DNA of 60,602 nucleotides, taken from positions 1 to 60,602 of the forward strand of contig JAHFUP010000022.1 in assembly GCA_023265025.1 (NCBI GenBank), in the 5' to 3' direction. Below, in pieces: positions 60,600 to 60,602 of this stretch (the stretch's first letter is position 1; each line of letters opens with the position of its first letter). A model generated the notes under the pieces. That model saw only the letters and a program-made list of their open reading frames with translations, had not been told where the DNA came from and did no database searches. The position numbers and the translations under genes are program-made. Origin of the DNA: Acidimicrobiia bacterium. Its GTDB lineage: Bacteria; Actinomycetota; Acidimicrobiia; Acidimicrobiales; AC-14.

Positions 60600-60602
60600 C
60601 TC

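Noticed and set aside
53712-60602. Duplicate of the tRNA-Pro 3' end as an attR/attL site
   Set aside because: No second copy of the T-arm/acceptor sequence was found downstream in the window.

Overview
The window is 60.6 kb of high-GC bacterial chromosome. The coding style is actinobacterial: very G/C-rich third positions, many GTG and TTG starts, and chains of genes joined by ATGA, GTGA or TTGA overlaps. At least 17 genes begin 6-8 nt after a TANNNT -10 box, so their mRNAs are probably leaderless. Gene content (pyrG-nudF-ald-xerD, scpAB-rluB-aroH-tyrA-aroA-cmk, ispH, der, ECF sigma, PadR, DUF1918, DUF4349) fits Actinobacteria. My best guess is class Acidimicrobiia, which is inference only.

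Layout. 0.1-3.9 kb: threonine dehydratase, a GH13 glucosidase, a STAS protein and small genes. 4.1-7.6 kb: peptide ABC transporter binding protein and two permeases without ATPases. 7.75-13.5 kb: two alpha/beta hydrolases, a DUF433/DUF5615 toxin-antitoxin pair, a DUF4349 lipoprotein and an M20 peptidase. 14-22.3 kb: pyrG, nudF, a PadR unit, an ECF sigma/anti-sigma pair, ald, xerD and a DksA-type zinc-finger protein. 22.3-31.6 kb: a serine hydrolase, a broken GAF gene, then a nitrate/nitrite assimilation operon (nirB, nirD, a fused iron-sulfur/membrane-anchor subunit and a molybdopterin nitrate reductase). 31.6-35.5 kb: polar amino-acid ABC transporter and a lipoprotein. 35.6-42.8 kb: trpS divergent from scpA-scpB-rluB-aroH-tyrA-aroA-cmk-acyltransferase. 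42.8-44.5 kb: a sigma factor with an internal deletion and two exported proteins. 44.7-49.9 kb: ispH, a radical-SAM DUF512 protein, der and a SpoIIE-type phosphatase. 49.9-57 kb: a decayed accessory region with frameshifted genes, a split TIGR03032 gene, a PIN toxin-antitoxin pair, an L,D-transpeptidase, tRNA-Pro(GGG), an integrase relic with an inverted internal piece, unknown small genes and a lone AAA C-terminal domain. 57.2-60.6 kb: VTC-domain, DUF4956 and CotH genes and a truncated glycosidase that may be cut by an insertion element.

The core genes serve amino-acid, nucleotide and isoprenoid synthesis, chromosome segregation and ribosome assembly. The nitrate operon and glutamate-type transporter lie between xerD and scpA, which are close neighbours in other actinobacteria.

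The most unusual non-coding structure is a 201-bp repeat present twice in opposite orientations. It is bounded by CTAG at both ends, and in both places it exactly fills the space between the stop codons of two convergent genes, supplying both TAG stops. A second layer of short palindromes, including a three-copy family of about 50 bp and a perfect 48-bp palindrome, sits just after stop codons, in some cases inside essential operons.
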